This document shows positions 17,107 through 24,921 of a stretch of 53,367 bases of DNA, piece by piece. Source of the stretch: Chryseobacterium sp. (lineage in GTDB: Bacteria > Bacteroidota > Bacteroidia > Flavobacteriales > Weeksellaceae); contig QFQW01000019.1 of NCBI GenBank assembly GCA_003248755.1, forward strand, positions 1 through 53,367, read 5' to 3'. Every line of letters starts with the position of its first letter. Within the stretch, counting starts at the first letter, position 1. A model generated the notes under the pieces. The model was not told the origin of the DNA. It worked only from the letters and a program-made list of their open reading frames with translations, and searched no databases. Position numbers and translations under genes: made by a program.

Positions 17107-17832
17107 TTATTTCGTGGCTTTATAAATCGTCGCTATTCCTAAACTTAGTTTTTTATATTCTACTTTTTTGAAACCGGTGTTCAAAAGTATGGATTTCATT
17201 TTTTCTCCAAAAGGAAAAGCGTTTACAGAATCAGGGAGATAAGTGTAAGCACGGTTGTCTTTGGAAACCAGTCTGCCAATTGCAGGCAGTATATTTTTGA
17301 AATAAAACATATAAAATGGCCCCAAAAATCCTTCTACTTTTGAAAACTCTAAGATATAAATACTTTTGTTTTCTTTCACGACTCTTCGTAATTCTGATAA
17401 TCCTTTTTCAAGATTTTCGAAATTTCTTACTCCAAATGCAACGGTAACACCATCAAATTTATTGTCCTCAAACGGAAGTTGTTCTGCATCGCCTTTCTGC
17501 ATAGAGATTTTTCCGTCCAGATTTTGCTTTCTTATTTTTTCGATTCCAACATTTAGCATTTGTTGAGAAAGATCCAGTCCTACAACATCGGAATTAGTAC
17601 CTTTTTGAACTGTAATTGCCAAATCTCCGGTTCCTGTAGCCACGTCCAATACCAGTTTTGGATTGTCTTTTTTGAGCCAGTTTACTAGTTTATTCCTCCA
17701 AAGTACATCAATTTTCATTGACAAAACATGGTTTAGTAAATCATATTTTGGTGCAATGTTGTCAAACATATCTTCTACTTGACTTTTTTTGCTGTATTCT
17801 GAATTGTATGGTGTTACTTTGTTATGTTCCAT
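17107..17832 (-). CDS. ubiE: Demethylmenaquinone methyltransferase
   Basis: 241 residues, class I SAM methyltransferase. Motif I is LVLDVATGTGDLAI (about residue 60), with GLDLSQQML, GDAEQLPFEDNKFDGVTVAFGVRN and a late ILEFSKVEG typical of UbiE/MenG. It makes the last methylation in menaquinone synthesis, the respiratory quinone of this group. The N-terminus QVEDMFDNIAPKYDLLNHVLS is the family's own signature. Operon with porT, which starts 2 bp later. Confidence 0.96.
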   Translation of the reverse strand: MEHNKVTPYNSEYSKKSQVEDMFDNIAPKYDLLNHVLSMKIDVLWRNKLVNWLKKDNPKLVLDVATGTGDLAITVQKGTNSDVVGLDLSQQMLNVGIEKIRKQNLDGKISMQKGDAEQLPFEDNKFDGVTVAFGVRNFENLEKGLSELRRVVKENKSIYILEFSKVEGFLGPFYMFYFKNILPAIGRLVSKDNRAYTYLPDSVNAFPFGEKMKSILLNTGFKKVEYKKLSLGIATIYKATK

Positions 17833-17872
17833 TTATATGATTAATAATAATAAATGATTATTTATTCATTTA

Positions 17873-18445
17873 CTAAAGTTTATAATAATTTTTGTAATAG
17901 TTGATGAAGTCTTGCTTTCTGAATATTTTTGAACGACTTTCTGTTTTTGCAACATTCTTCACGATTCGGTCATAATCTTCATCCAAATTGTAATAGAAAT
18001 CTTCTGTATAAAGCTTATTTGTCTTTTTTACATCTCCCAAATAATGTTTATTATCAATATCAATTCCCTTGGTTGTGGCAATCAGAGAATCTTTGTTTAT
18101 GCCATAACCGTAATATTGATTATTAATATAATAATCTTTGTGGCTGATATTTATTAATCCTCGGATTTTATTAACAGTAAAAGCCGAATCGTAAATTAAA
18201 TTTTTGTTGACATCAAAAACTTTGATATCATTTTTCCCTTTATTAAGGTCAACTTTTAGATACTGACCAGCAGATAAAATATTTTCTTGGCCATTATTGA
18301 TTTTGAAATAATAAGTTTCCGGCGTTGGATTATCAACAAGATAATAATTTTTCTTTGCTAAAAACAAAAAGTAAATAGCGAAAGAAATCCCCATTGCCAG
18401 CAAAGAAACGATTAATCCTTTTATAGGTGCGCTCAGGCTTTTCAT
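17873..18445 (-). CDS. Uncharacterised single-pass membrane protein
   Basis: 190 residues: one N-terminal membrane helix (about 8-29, LIVSLLAMGISFAIYFLFL), then an exported or cytoplasmic domain rich in Tyr, Asn, Lys and Asp (TYYFKINNGQENILSAGQYL, DYYINNQYYGYGINKDS). I recognise no family. It sits 40 bp upstream of ubiE on the same strand and could share its transcript. Confidence 0.7.
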   Translation of the reverse strand: MKSLSAPIKGLIVSLLAMGISFAIYFLFLAKKNYYLVDNPTPETYYFKINNGQENILSAGQYLKVDLNKGKNDIKVFDVNKNLIYDSAFTVNKIRGLINISHKDYYINNQYYGYGINKDSLIATTKGIDIDNKHYLGDVKKTNKLYTEDFYYNLDEDYDRIVKNVAKTESRSKIFRKQDFINYYKNYYKL

Positions 18446-18506
18446 ATAATGAAAATCAAATTAAAGATGCGAATTTACGGATTTTTTCTCAGCTAAGATT
18501 CTGATA

Positions 18507-19547
18507 TTAATCAAGACTCTTGTTACTGAAAAATAAAACTTCGGTATCTCGTAGATTTTCTGTTTTTTGAGGAGTGAAATTGAATTCGGGTGCTTGGGTT
18601 CCGTTTTCTAAATTAAGATTTGGGTTTTTGAAAATTATGGCTTCGTCCCAAAGATTATGATTGATAAATTCTTGTAATGTAAATCTTCCGCCTTCAATAA
18701 TCATAGATTGAATTTGCAAATCATATAGTTTTCCTAAAATCTGATTAATTGAGTTTTCTTTTTCTATTTTAATGAATTTCAGGTTTTTATCTTCAAAGTT
18801 TTTAACCGAATTAAAAATAATCGTTTCTGCTTCATCATGGTAAATATTAGAGTCAGGAGAAACCTCCAGATTGAAATCAATCAAAATTCGGATAGGATTT
18901 CGGCCTTCAATTTCTCTTACAGTCAAACTTGGATTGTCGTGAAGCGCAGTGTTCTTTCCAATCAGAATAGCATGTTCTTCGCTTCTCATCTGATGAACAA
19001 ATTGTTTTGACAGAGCATTGCTGATTTGATAAGGTTTGAAATCTTTATCCATAAATCCATCCGCAGACTGTGCCCATTTCAGAATAATGAAAGGCCTTTT
19101 TCTCTCGTGGTAGGTGAAAAATCGTTTATTGAGCTGTCTGCATTCATCTTCAAGAATTCCGGAAATGGCTTCAATTCCTGCATCGGTAATAATTTTTTTT
19201 CCTTTACCATTCACTTTGTCGTGGCTGTCCATTGCACCGATTACCACTTTTTTGAATCCCAATTCTTTGATTTTAAGAGCGCAAGGCGGCGTTTTTCCAA
19301 AGTGAGCACAAGGTTCTAACGAAACATAAATTGTAGATTCCGGAATCAGATGTTTGTCTTTATCTTTTATAGAATTAATAGCATTGATTTCTGCGTGGGG
19401 TCCGCCTGCTTTTTTGTGAAAACCTTCGCCGATAATTCTGTCATTATAAACGATAACGGAACCTACCAATGGATTGGGATAGGTTTTTCCTAAAGCTTTA
19501 TTGGCTAATTCTATGCAACGTTTAATATAAACTTCGTCATTCATCAT
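18507..19547 (-). CDS. ribD: Bifunctional riboflavin biosynthesis protein RibD
   Basis: Start taken at ATG 19547 (MMNDEVYIKRC); the frame runs on to a TTG that would lie inside a terminator hairpin. 346 residues. N-terminal cytidine-deaminase-like domain with zinc motifs HAEINAI and PCAHFGKTPPC deaminates the pyrimidine; the C-terminal domain (from about residue 148, PFIILKWAQSADGFM, later MIIEGGRFTLQEF) reduces the ribosyl side chain. Together they make steps two and three of riboflavin synthesis. The upstream gene's terminator ends only a few bases before the ATG. Confidence 0.96.
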   Translation of the reverse strand: MMNDEVYIKRCIELANKALGKTYPNPLVGSVIVYNDRIIGEGFHKKAGGPHAEINAINSIKDKDKHLIPESTIYVSLEPCAHFGKTPPCALKIKELGFKKVVIGAMDSHDKVNGKGKKIITDAGIEAISGILEDECRQLNKRFFTYHERKRPFIILKWAQSADGFMDKDFKPYQISNALSKQFVHQMRSEEHAILIGKNTALHDNPSLTVREIEGRNPIRILIDFNLEVSPDSNIYHDEAETIIFNSVKNFEDKNLKFIKIEKENSINQILGKLYDLQIQSMIIEGGRFTLQEFINHNLWDEAIIFKNPNLNLENGTQAPEFNFTPQKTENLRDTEVLFFSNKSLD

Positions 19548-19551
19548 AAAA

Positions 19552-19580
19552 AAAACACTCAACTATTGTCAAGTGTTTTG
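19552..19580 (-). terminator. Terminator-like hairpin directly before ribD
   Basis: On the minus strand AACACT pairs with AGTGTT (with a small CA/CA internal loop) followed by eight T, then ATGATGAATGAC of ribD. It is a terminator for the 217-residue protein gene, but its T run touches the ribD start, so any read-through transcript would begin translation next to the hairpin. Confidence 0.75.
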
Positions 19581-19599
19581 TAAAATTAAGTTTTATTTT

Positions 19600-20253
19600 T
19601 TATTTTTTCGCTTCTACTGCAGTCGGTTTGTAAGTTACAGCCGGAATTGCAAAAGTAATTATAGCTTCCATCAGCTTGTTTCTTTCCTTTGAAAGAGCTT
19701 TGGTTGCGTATTTCAAATCACCTGTGATTCTCTTGGAATAAGAAAAAATCAGAAACGATTTTTTACCGTTAACATCAAAGTTTTTGAAACGATCCAGATT
19801 ATATTCTGCATAAGATTCTCCGTCTTTTGGGACAACGGTTACCAGGTAATCTACAACAATCTCTTTTCCATCGGGACTTTCGGTTATATTCACGAAAGAA
19901 TATTTGTCTTGAGAACGCTCTTTGCGTTTTTCAACATATTCTACTTTTTGTTTTACAGCTGTTTCAATGTCGATTTCTTTATCAAAATAAGAAAGATTAA
20001 TCAACTCCTTATAATTTTTGAAATCATCATCTCTTAAGATATATTGCTGCTGAGCCCAAGTTGCCGAGTTTTGCTTGCTCCAGGTTAAAAAATATTCACT
20101 TTCACGAAAAGTCAACGGTCCGGGAATATTGAGCCTGTCAATAACTTCAACCGGAGCGGGAGCTGCCGTTTCCTCAGTCTTGGTTTCTTGAGCGTAAACC
20201 AGCGATGAAAAAGCTAAACCGATTGAAACAGTAAGTAGATTTCTTATTTTCAT
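19600..20253 (-). CDS. Exported protein of unknown function
   Basis: 217 residues with signal peptide (MKIRNLLTVSIGLAFSSLVYAQ) and a short Glu/Thr/Ala/Pro linker (ETKTEETAAPAPVE). The rest is mixed alpha/beta, with FRESEYFLTWSKQNSATWAQ, KQKVEYVEKRKERSQDKYSF and a long C-terminal helix ATKALSKERNKLMEAIITFA. I recognise no family. Located between nadE and ribD, close to gldB and gldC; a cell-envelope role is possible but not shown. Confidence 0.75.
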   Translation of the reverse strand: MKIRNLLTVSIGLAFSSLVYAQETKTEETAAPAPVEVIDRLNIPGPLTFRESEYFLTWSKQNSATWAQQQYILRDDDFKNYKELINLSYFDKEIDIETAVKQKVEYVEKRKERSQDKYSFVNITESPDGKEIVVDYLVTVVPKDGESYAEYNLDRFKNFDVNGKKSFLIFSYSKRITGDLKYATKALSKERNKLMEAIITFAIPAVTYKPTAVEAKK

Positions 20254-20279
20254 ATTAATATTTTTTTTTGAATTAAATT

Positions 20280-21071
20280 TTATTTCAACTCCACAGGAAT
20301 CTCACAAACAGGAATCGGATTCATCTTATGTTGAGTGGCTTTGTTAAGCTTGAGGTAAATTTCCATTACTTCTTTTTGCCTGCCTTCAAAATCTGCTTCT
20401 GTTTTACCCGCAAACTGCTGTTCCATTGCCCATTCTAATTCAGGGTAGGTTGCTCCCATTTGATCTTCGTCGCTTTTATCTGCATCCCAAAGTCCATCCG
20501 TCGGAACAGCTTTTTGGATACTTTCCAATATACCAAGCTCTTTTGCAATTTCGTAGACTTGTGTTTTGTAGAGGTCGGCAATAGGGGAGATATCTACACC
20601 ACCATCGCCATATTTTGTATAAAATCCGACACCAAAATCTTCGACTTTGTTTCCCGTCCCCGTCACTAAAAGGCCGTTGAGTTGCCCATAATAATAAAGT
20701 GTTACCATACGGAAACGTGACCGGGTATTGGCAAGAGCCAGATTTTTGCTCCAGGCGCCTTCTTTATAGTCATTTACAGTTGTTTCAAAGCTTTCAAAAA
20801 CTGAAGTCAGGTTTACTGTGAATCCTTCTACATTCGAGAAATTGGATTTTAGGAATTCAATATGATCTTGTGCTCTGTCCACCTGGTCTGCCTTTTGACG
20901 GATCGGCATCTCCAAAACCAAAGTTTTCAAACCTGTTTTTGCTGCTAATGTGGAAACCACTGCGGAATCAATTCCCCCGGAAACTCCCACAATGAAACCA
21001 TTTACTTTAGCGTTGATAGCATAATCTTTTAGCCAGTTTACAATATGATCGATTACTTTTTGTGTCTGCAT
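20280..21071 (-). CDS. nadE: NH3-dependent NAD+ synthetase
   Basis: 263 residues, the short ammonia-dependent form without a nitrilase domain. The PP-loop is GVSGGIDSAVVS (about residue 30); other family blocks are VLEMPIRQKADQVDRAQDHI, NTRSRFRMVTLYYYGQ, LLVTGTGNKVEDFGVGFYTKYGDGG and PTDGLWDADKSDEDQMGATY (quoted in part). It adenylates nicotinic acid adenine dinucleotide and amidates it to NAD+. In flavobacteria nadE is found next to gldB and gldC, as here. Confidence 0.96.
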   Translation of the reverse strand: MQTQKVIDHIVNWLKDYAINAKVNGFIVGVSGGIDSAVVSTLAAKTGLKTLVLEMPIRQKADQVDRAQDHIEFLKSNFSNVEGFTVNLTSVFESFETTVNDYKEGAWSKNLALANTRSRFRMVTLYYYGQLNGLLVTGTGNKVEDFGVGFYTKYGDGGVDISPIADLYKTQVYEIAKELGILESIQKAVPTDGLWDADKSDEDQMGATYPELEWAMEQQFAGKTEADFEGRQKEVMEIYLKLNKATQHKMNPIPVCEIPVELK

Positions 21072-21096
21072 AATTTTTATTTTCTATTATTTTTAT

Positions 21097-21606
21097 CTAA
21101 TTCGTACCAATTACAGGATCGCCTTTAGCAAGAAAAGCTCCTTTGTTTTCAAAACCTAATTTTGTGAGAATATGATTGGATGATTTATTGTCAATATCTG
21201 CATAAGCATAGATTTTGTCAGTATTCAGTTGATTGAATCCAAGGTCTAATGAAGCTTTTGCTGATTCGGTTGCGTAACCTTTTCTCCAGAATTCGGGAAG
21301 AAATCTGTAACCTGATTCATAAACATTTTTGAATCCATTAACTTCATCGGTCAAAAGTTTGATTCCGCTCCAGCCTGTAAATCTATTAGATTCTTTTTCA
21401 ATCACGGCTAATCTTCCTGTTCCGTTGTTTTTATATTGATTGATAATATTTTCAATCATTTTAAAGCTTTCTTCTTTTTTTGTCAAAGGTTGGATGCCCA
21501 CATATTTTACAACATCGGAATTGCTGCCCAATAAAAACATGTCATCCAGATCATCAAATGTTAATTTTCTTAACATTAATCTTTCTGTAATTATTGGGAG
21601 CTTCAT
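21097..21606 (-). CDS. GNAT-family N-acetyltransferase (RimJ/RimL-like)
   Basis: 169 residues. Begins LPIITERLMLRKLTFDDLDD, the start typical of RimJ/RimL-type acetyltransferases, with the acetyl-CoA loop around RFLPEFWRKGYATESAKASL (about 100-120) and NHILTKLGFENKG near the end. Substrate unknown. Divergent from gldB with 48 bp between the start codons, so gldB's promoter overlaps this gene's start. Confidence 0.9.
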   Translation of the reverse strand: MKLPIITERLMLRKLTFDDLDDMFLLGSNSDVVKYVGIQPLTKKEESFKMIENIINQYKNNGTGRLAVIEKESNRFTGWSGIKLLTDEVNGFKNVYESGYRFLPEFWRKGYATESAKASLDLGFNQLNTDKIYAYADIDNKSSNHILTKLGFENKGAFLAKGDPVIGTN

Positions 21607-21626
21607 CTATTAAAATTGTATTTTTG
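21594..21626 (+). promoter_or_regulatory. Candidate gldB promoter
   Basis: TATTTTTG at 21619-21626 fits TAnnTTTG; TTG at 21594-21596 is 22 bases upstream, slightly longer than usual spacing. The ATG at 21655 follows by 28 bases. Confidence 0.45.
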
Positions 21627-21654
21627 CTTTTTCGAAAATCTTAATGTAAAAATA

Positions 21655-22638
21655 ATGAAGTTTTTCCGATATATCTCTTTTTCAACGATAATTGTTTTAA
21701 GTTTATCAGCCTGCAAAAAGGAAAATAAAAACCAATGGGATATCGAAATCAAAAATCCTGTCAAAAAAGTGGAGGTTACGGATTTGTCCGGTGAATTCTA
21801 TAATTCTGCAGTGAGTTTAGAAGATTTTAAGAAGAAATATCCTTGGTTTCAAGGTTCTGTTCCCGATGCCGATTATGGAAACCGAAGAAAAGATACCATG
21901 GAAGTCCTTATTTATAAAGAAGCGATTTCCAAGATTGATAAAACTAAGTTGAATAAAGATTTAGTTGATCTTTTTTCGCACATCAAAAATTACTTTCCTA
22001 ATTTTGTTCCGCCTCATATTTATCTTTATTCATCGGTTATTGATCCGCAAAATGTTACAGATCCGATTTTTCTGAGAGAAGATGAAAATATGCTTTTCGT
22101 AGATATAACAGGTTTTATGGGAGACGGAAACAAAAATTATAATGGTCTCGACCTTTACTTTCAAAAATCTATGAATCCGGAAAACCTTGTTCCGAAGATC
22201 TCTGCTTTTTTTGCTGCAAGATTGGTTCCTGTTCAGATGCAGCAACAAAAATTTTTGGATCAGATAATCTATCAAGGGAAAATCCAGATTCTTCAAGATG
22301 CTTTTTTACCAAATGTTCCGGATAATCTGAAAATGAATTATACAAAAGCTCAATACGATTGGGCAGTTGCAAATGAGGCTAATATTTGGAATTACTTTGT
22401 TGAAAATGACCTGTTGTTCAGTGCAGATCCAAATCTTTCTGAAAGATTCATTACACCTGGACCATTTTCAAAATTCTATACAGAAGTGGATAGGGAAAGC
22501 TCTCCACAAATTGCAATCTGGACTGGTTGGCAGATTTGCAAACATTATTTGAAAGCTCATCCGGAAGAAAAATTACCTGTGTTTTTGAAGAAAAATGCAA
22601 CGGAGATTTTCAATGCTTCAGATTACAGGCCAAAATAG
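21655..22638 (+). CDS. gldB: Gliding motility lipoprotein GldB
   Basis: Start at ATG 21655, giving the lipoprotein signal MKFFRYISFSTIIVLSLSAC. 327 residues. Family features: an early KKYPWFQGSVPDADYGNRRK, then ENMLFVDITGFMGDGNKNYNGLD in the middle (quoted in part: MLFVDITGFMG) and FFVENDLLFS plus RFITPGPFSKFYTEVDRESS near the end, a DUF2268-like architecture. GldB is needed for gliding and type IX secretion in Flavobacterium. gldC follows on the same strand, as in flavobacteria. Many non-gliding Chryseobacterium keep these genes for secretion. Confidence 0.9.
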   Translation: MKFFRYISFSTIIVLSLSACKKENKNQWDIEIKNPVKKVEVTDLSGEFYNSAVSLEDFKKKYPWFQGSVPDADYGNRRKDTMEVLIYKEAISKIDKTKLNKDLVDLFSHIKNYFPNFVPPHIYLYSSVIDPQNVTDPIFLREDENMLFVDITGFMGDGNKNYNGLDLYFQKSMNPENLVPKISAFFAARLVPVQMQQQKFLDQIIYQGKIQILQDAFLPNVPDNLKMNYTKAQYDWAVANEANIWNYFVENDLLFSADPNLSERFITPGPFSKFYTEVDRESSPQIAIWTGWQICKHYLKAHPEEKLPVFLKKNATEIFNASDYRPK

Positions 22639-22679
22639 AGTTGGAGGATTTATTACTAGAGGAGAATTCTTCTTTTGTC

Positions 22680-22748
22680 AAGTTTTACGCCTTTGTGAAC
22701 TTAAAAACAGCTAACAATAAAAAAATCTTTGCGGACTTTGTGTCTAAA
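22680..22748 (+). repeat. CTTTGTG/CTTTGCG intergenic repeat
   Basis: The gldB-gldC gap contains CCTTTGTGAACTTAAAAAC and AAATCTTTGCGGACTTTGTG. Similar words recur at 27095-27168 and, inverted, at 28029-28050. From memory such strings are scattered through Chryseobacterium genomes; their role is unknown. Confidence 0.4.
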
Positions 22749-22779
22749 AAAAGAATGTAAATATTTAAGAATAAAATCA

Positions 22780-23106
22780 ATGAAAAAGACAAAAATCGTT
22801 ATAGATGTAGAATTGGACGATAATCATGTTCCCGAAAAGTTGTTTTGGAAAGCCGAAGATGGCGGAATCAAAAGACAGGAAACCAAAGCAGCGATGATCT
22901 CAGTCTGGGACAGCAAAGCAATGGAAGCCCTTAGAATCGACCTTTGGACAAAAGATATGCCTGTTGACGAGATGAAAAGATTCTTTCATCAGATTCTGGT
23001 TTCAATTGGACACACTTACGAAAGAGCAACCAGCGAAGAAGATGTGGCGCAATGGCTTGGTGAAATTGCTGAAGAATTCGCTGTAAAGTCGGCTATTAAA
23101 ATGTAA
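22780..23106 (+). CDS. gldC: Gliding motility protein GldC
   Basis: Start at ATG 22780. 108 residues, cytoplasmic, matching GldC along its whole length: KKTKIVIDVELDDNHVPEKL, WKAEDGGIKRQETKAAMISV, WDSKAMEALRIDLWTKDMPV and DEMKRFFHQIL. GldC improves gliding in Flavobacterium johnsoniae though it is not strictly essential there. It follows gldB after 141 bp that hold only a dispersed repeat. Confidence 0.92.
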   Translation: MKKTKIVIDVELDDNHVPEKLFWKAEDGGIKRQETKAAMISVWDSKAMEALRIDLWTKDMPVDEMKRFFHQILVSIGHTYERATSEEDVAQWLGEIAEEFAVKSAIKM

Positions 23107-23125
23107 AATTAATTTAATCATATAC

Positions 23126-23185
23126 CAATGTAACAGTTTACCAATAAATTCGGTTGTTACATTGTTAGATTTTTAGATTGGTAAA
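23126..23185 (+). repeat. Interlocked inverted repeats upstream of the cystathionine gene
   Basis: Two perfect 9-bp inverted repeats are interleaved as A-B-A'-B': CAATGTAAC (23126) with GTTACATTG (23156), and TTTACCAAT (23137) with ATTGGTAAA (23177). Only one helix could form without a pseudoknot. The ATG of the next gene is at 23195. Confidence 0.6.
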
Positions 23186-23194
23186 TTAAATATT

Positions 23195-24349
23195 ATGAAA
23201 TTCAATACAAAAGTTATACACGGTGGGCAACACCACGAACCAGCAACCGGTGCTGTGAATGTTCCTGTATTTTTAACATCAACCTTCGCACAAAAAAGTC
23301 CGGGACAACTGCTTTCCGGCTACGAATATTCAAGAGGTGCAAACCCGACCAGACAAGCTTTGGAAGATGCTTTGGCTAGCATAGAAAACGGAGCGAGAGG
23401 TTTGGCCTTCGGTTCCGGTTTGGCTGCTATCGATTGTGTTCTGAAATTACTAAGTCCTGGTGATGAAGTAATTGCTGTAGATGATCTTTACGGAGGTTCT
23501 TACAGAATGTTCACAAGATTATTCGAAAAGTATCAGTTGAAATTTACATTCATCGGTTTTGATAATGTTGAGGAATTGGAAAATGTCATTACCGATAAAA
23601 CCAAATTGATCTGGCTTGAAACACCAACCAATCCTTTGATGAAATTGGTAGACATCAAAATGGTTGCTGATGTTGTGAAAGATAAAGGTATTTTGGTGGC
23701 AGTTGATAACACATTTGCAACGCCTTATATTCAAAAACCTTTGGATTTGGGAGCGGATATTGTAATGCATTCTGCGACTAAATATTTGGGCGGACATTCC
23801 GATGTGATTGCAGGTGCTTTGATTGCAAAAGATGCGGAATTAGGAGAAAAATTACATTTTATCCAGTTTGCAAGTGGTGGAATTTTGGGACCTCACGATT
23901 CTTATTTGGTTTTGAGAGGAATCAAAACTTTGGCACTTAGAATGCAAAGACATTCTGACAACGGTTTCGAAATCGCTAAATATCTTGAGAATCATTCTTT
24001 GGTAGAAAAAATCTATTATCCGGGATTATCGTCTCATCCGCAATATGATTTGGCGACAAGGCAAATGACGGAATTTGGAGGAATGGTTTCTTTCACGTTC
24101 AAATCCGGTAAAAAAGAAGATGCCATCAAATTCCTGGAAAATATCAAAGTTTTCACTTTGGCAGAATCTTTGGGTGGAGTAGAATCATTGGCGAATCTTC
24201 CTGCAATGATGACACACGCTTCTATTCCTGAAGATAAAAGAGCTGTTTTAGGAATCACAGATGATTTGGTAAGACTAAGTGTCGGGATCGAAGATGCAGA
24301 GGATTTGATTGCTGATTTGGAACAAGCATTTAACTCAATAAATGATTAA
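23195..24349 (+). CDS. Cystathionine gamma-synthase/lyase (PLP enzyme)
   Basis: 384 residues, Cys/Met metabolism PLP-dependent family. Blocks: VIHGGQHHEPATGAVNVPVF, YEYSRGANPTRQALEDALA, AFGSGLAAIDCVLKLL, LIWLETPTNPLMKL, VDNTFATPYIQKPL and HSATKYLGGHSDVIAG, where the K forms the Schiff base with PLP. It either joins O-acyl-homoserine with cysteine or cleaves cystathionine; these activities cannot be separated by eye, so no symbol is given. Interlocked inverted repeats lie on both sides of the gene. No SAM riboswitch was seen upstream. Confidence 0.93.
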   Translation: MKFNTKVIHGGQHHEPATGAVNVPVFLTSTFAQKSPGQLLSGYEYSRGANPTRQALEDALASIENGARGLAFGSGLAAIDCVLKLLSPGDEVIAVDDLYGGSYRMFTRLFEKYQLKFTFIGFDNVEELENVITDKTKLIWLETPTNPLMKLVDIKMVADVVKDKGILVAVDNTFATPYIQKPLDLGADIVMHSATKYLGGHSDVIAGALIAKDAELGEKLHFIQFASGGILGPHDSYLVLRGIKTLALRMQRHSDNGFEIAKYLENHSLVEKIYYPGLSSHPQYDLATRQMTEFGGMVSFTFKSGKKEDAIKFLENIKVFTLAESLGGVESLANLPAMMTHASIPEDKRAVLGITDDLVRLSVGIEDAEDLIADLEQAFNSIND

Positions 24350-24407
24350 TGATAGATGATAATTGATTTAATTTTCTATCATTTATAAATTATGATTCAT
24401 CAATTAT
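24348..24407 (+). repeat. Interlocked inverted repeats downstream of the cystathionine gene
   Basis: Again A-B-A'-B': AATGATAGA (24348) with TCTATCATT (24375), and ATAATTGAT (24359) with ATCAATTAT (24399), each perfect over 9 bp. AT-rich, so part may be chance or derived from simple repeats. Confidence 0.5.
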
Positions 24408-24417
24408 AATTAAAAGT

Positions 24418-24915
24418 ATGACTTTTCGTGATGCGACTTTAGAAGATCTTCCTAAAATTGTGGAAATTTACAATTCTACAGTCGCATCACGTTTGGTTAC
24501 TGCTGATATTGAACCTGTTTCTGTCGAGAGCAAACTTGCTTGGTTTCATCAGCATAATTCAGAATTTCGTCCGCTTTGGATAGTTTTGGATTCGGAGAAA
24601 AATACAGTTGGCTGGGTAAGTTTTCAGGATTTTTACGGAAGACCGGCTTATCAGAAAACGGCAGAAATCAGTATTTATATTGATGAAAAATATCGGGGAA
24701 AAGGTTTAGGCAGGTTGATTCTGGAATATGCCATCGAAAAATCCCACGAACTTGGAATCGAAAATCTTCTGGCTTTCATCTTCTCCCATAATCTTCCGAG
24801 TTTGAATTTGTTCGAAAAGTTTGGTTTTGAATTGTGGGCAAATCTCAAAAATATTGCCGAACTTGATGGTGAAAAAAGAAGTCTTATCATTCTCGGAAAA
24901 AACATCAAGGATTAA
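24418..24915 (+). CDS. GNAT acetyltransferase (phosphinothricin acetyltransferase-like)
   Basis: 165 residues. Starts MTFRDATLEDLPKIVEIYNS, typical of the PAT/bar-like branch; the acetyl-CoA loop is SIYIDEKYRGKGLGRLILEY (R..G.G, about residues 82-102), followed by IENLLAFIFSHNLPSLNLFE and KFGFE. The natural substrate is unknown. A perfect 12-bp inverted repeat at 24427-24438 and 24480-24491 lies just inside the coding start and could fold in the mRNA. The next gene starts 6 bp after its stop, indicating an operon. Confidence 0.9.
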   Translation: MTFRDATLEDLPKIVEIYNSTVASRLVTADIEPVSVESKLAWFHQHNSEFRPLWIVLDSEKNTVGWVSFQDFYGRPAYQKTAEISIYIDEKYRGKGLGRLILEYAIEKSHELGIENLLAFIFSHNLPSLNLFEKFGFELWANLKNIAELDGEKRSLIILGKNIKD

Positions 24916-24921
24916 AGTAAA

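Noticed and set aside
23107..23194. SAM-type riboswitch before the cystathionine gene
   Set aside because: No aptamer core was recognisable; only interlocked AT-rich inverted repeats are present.
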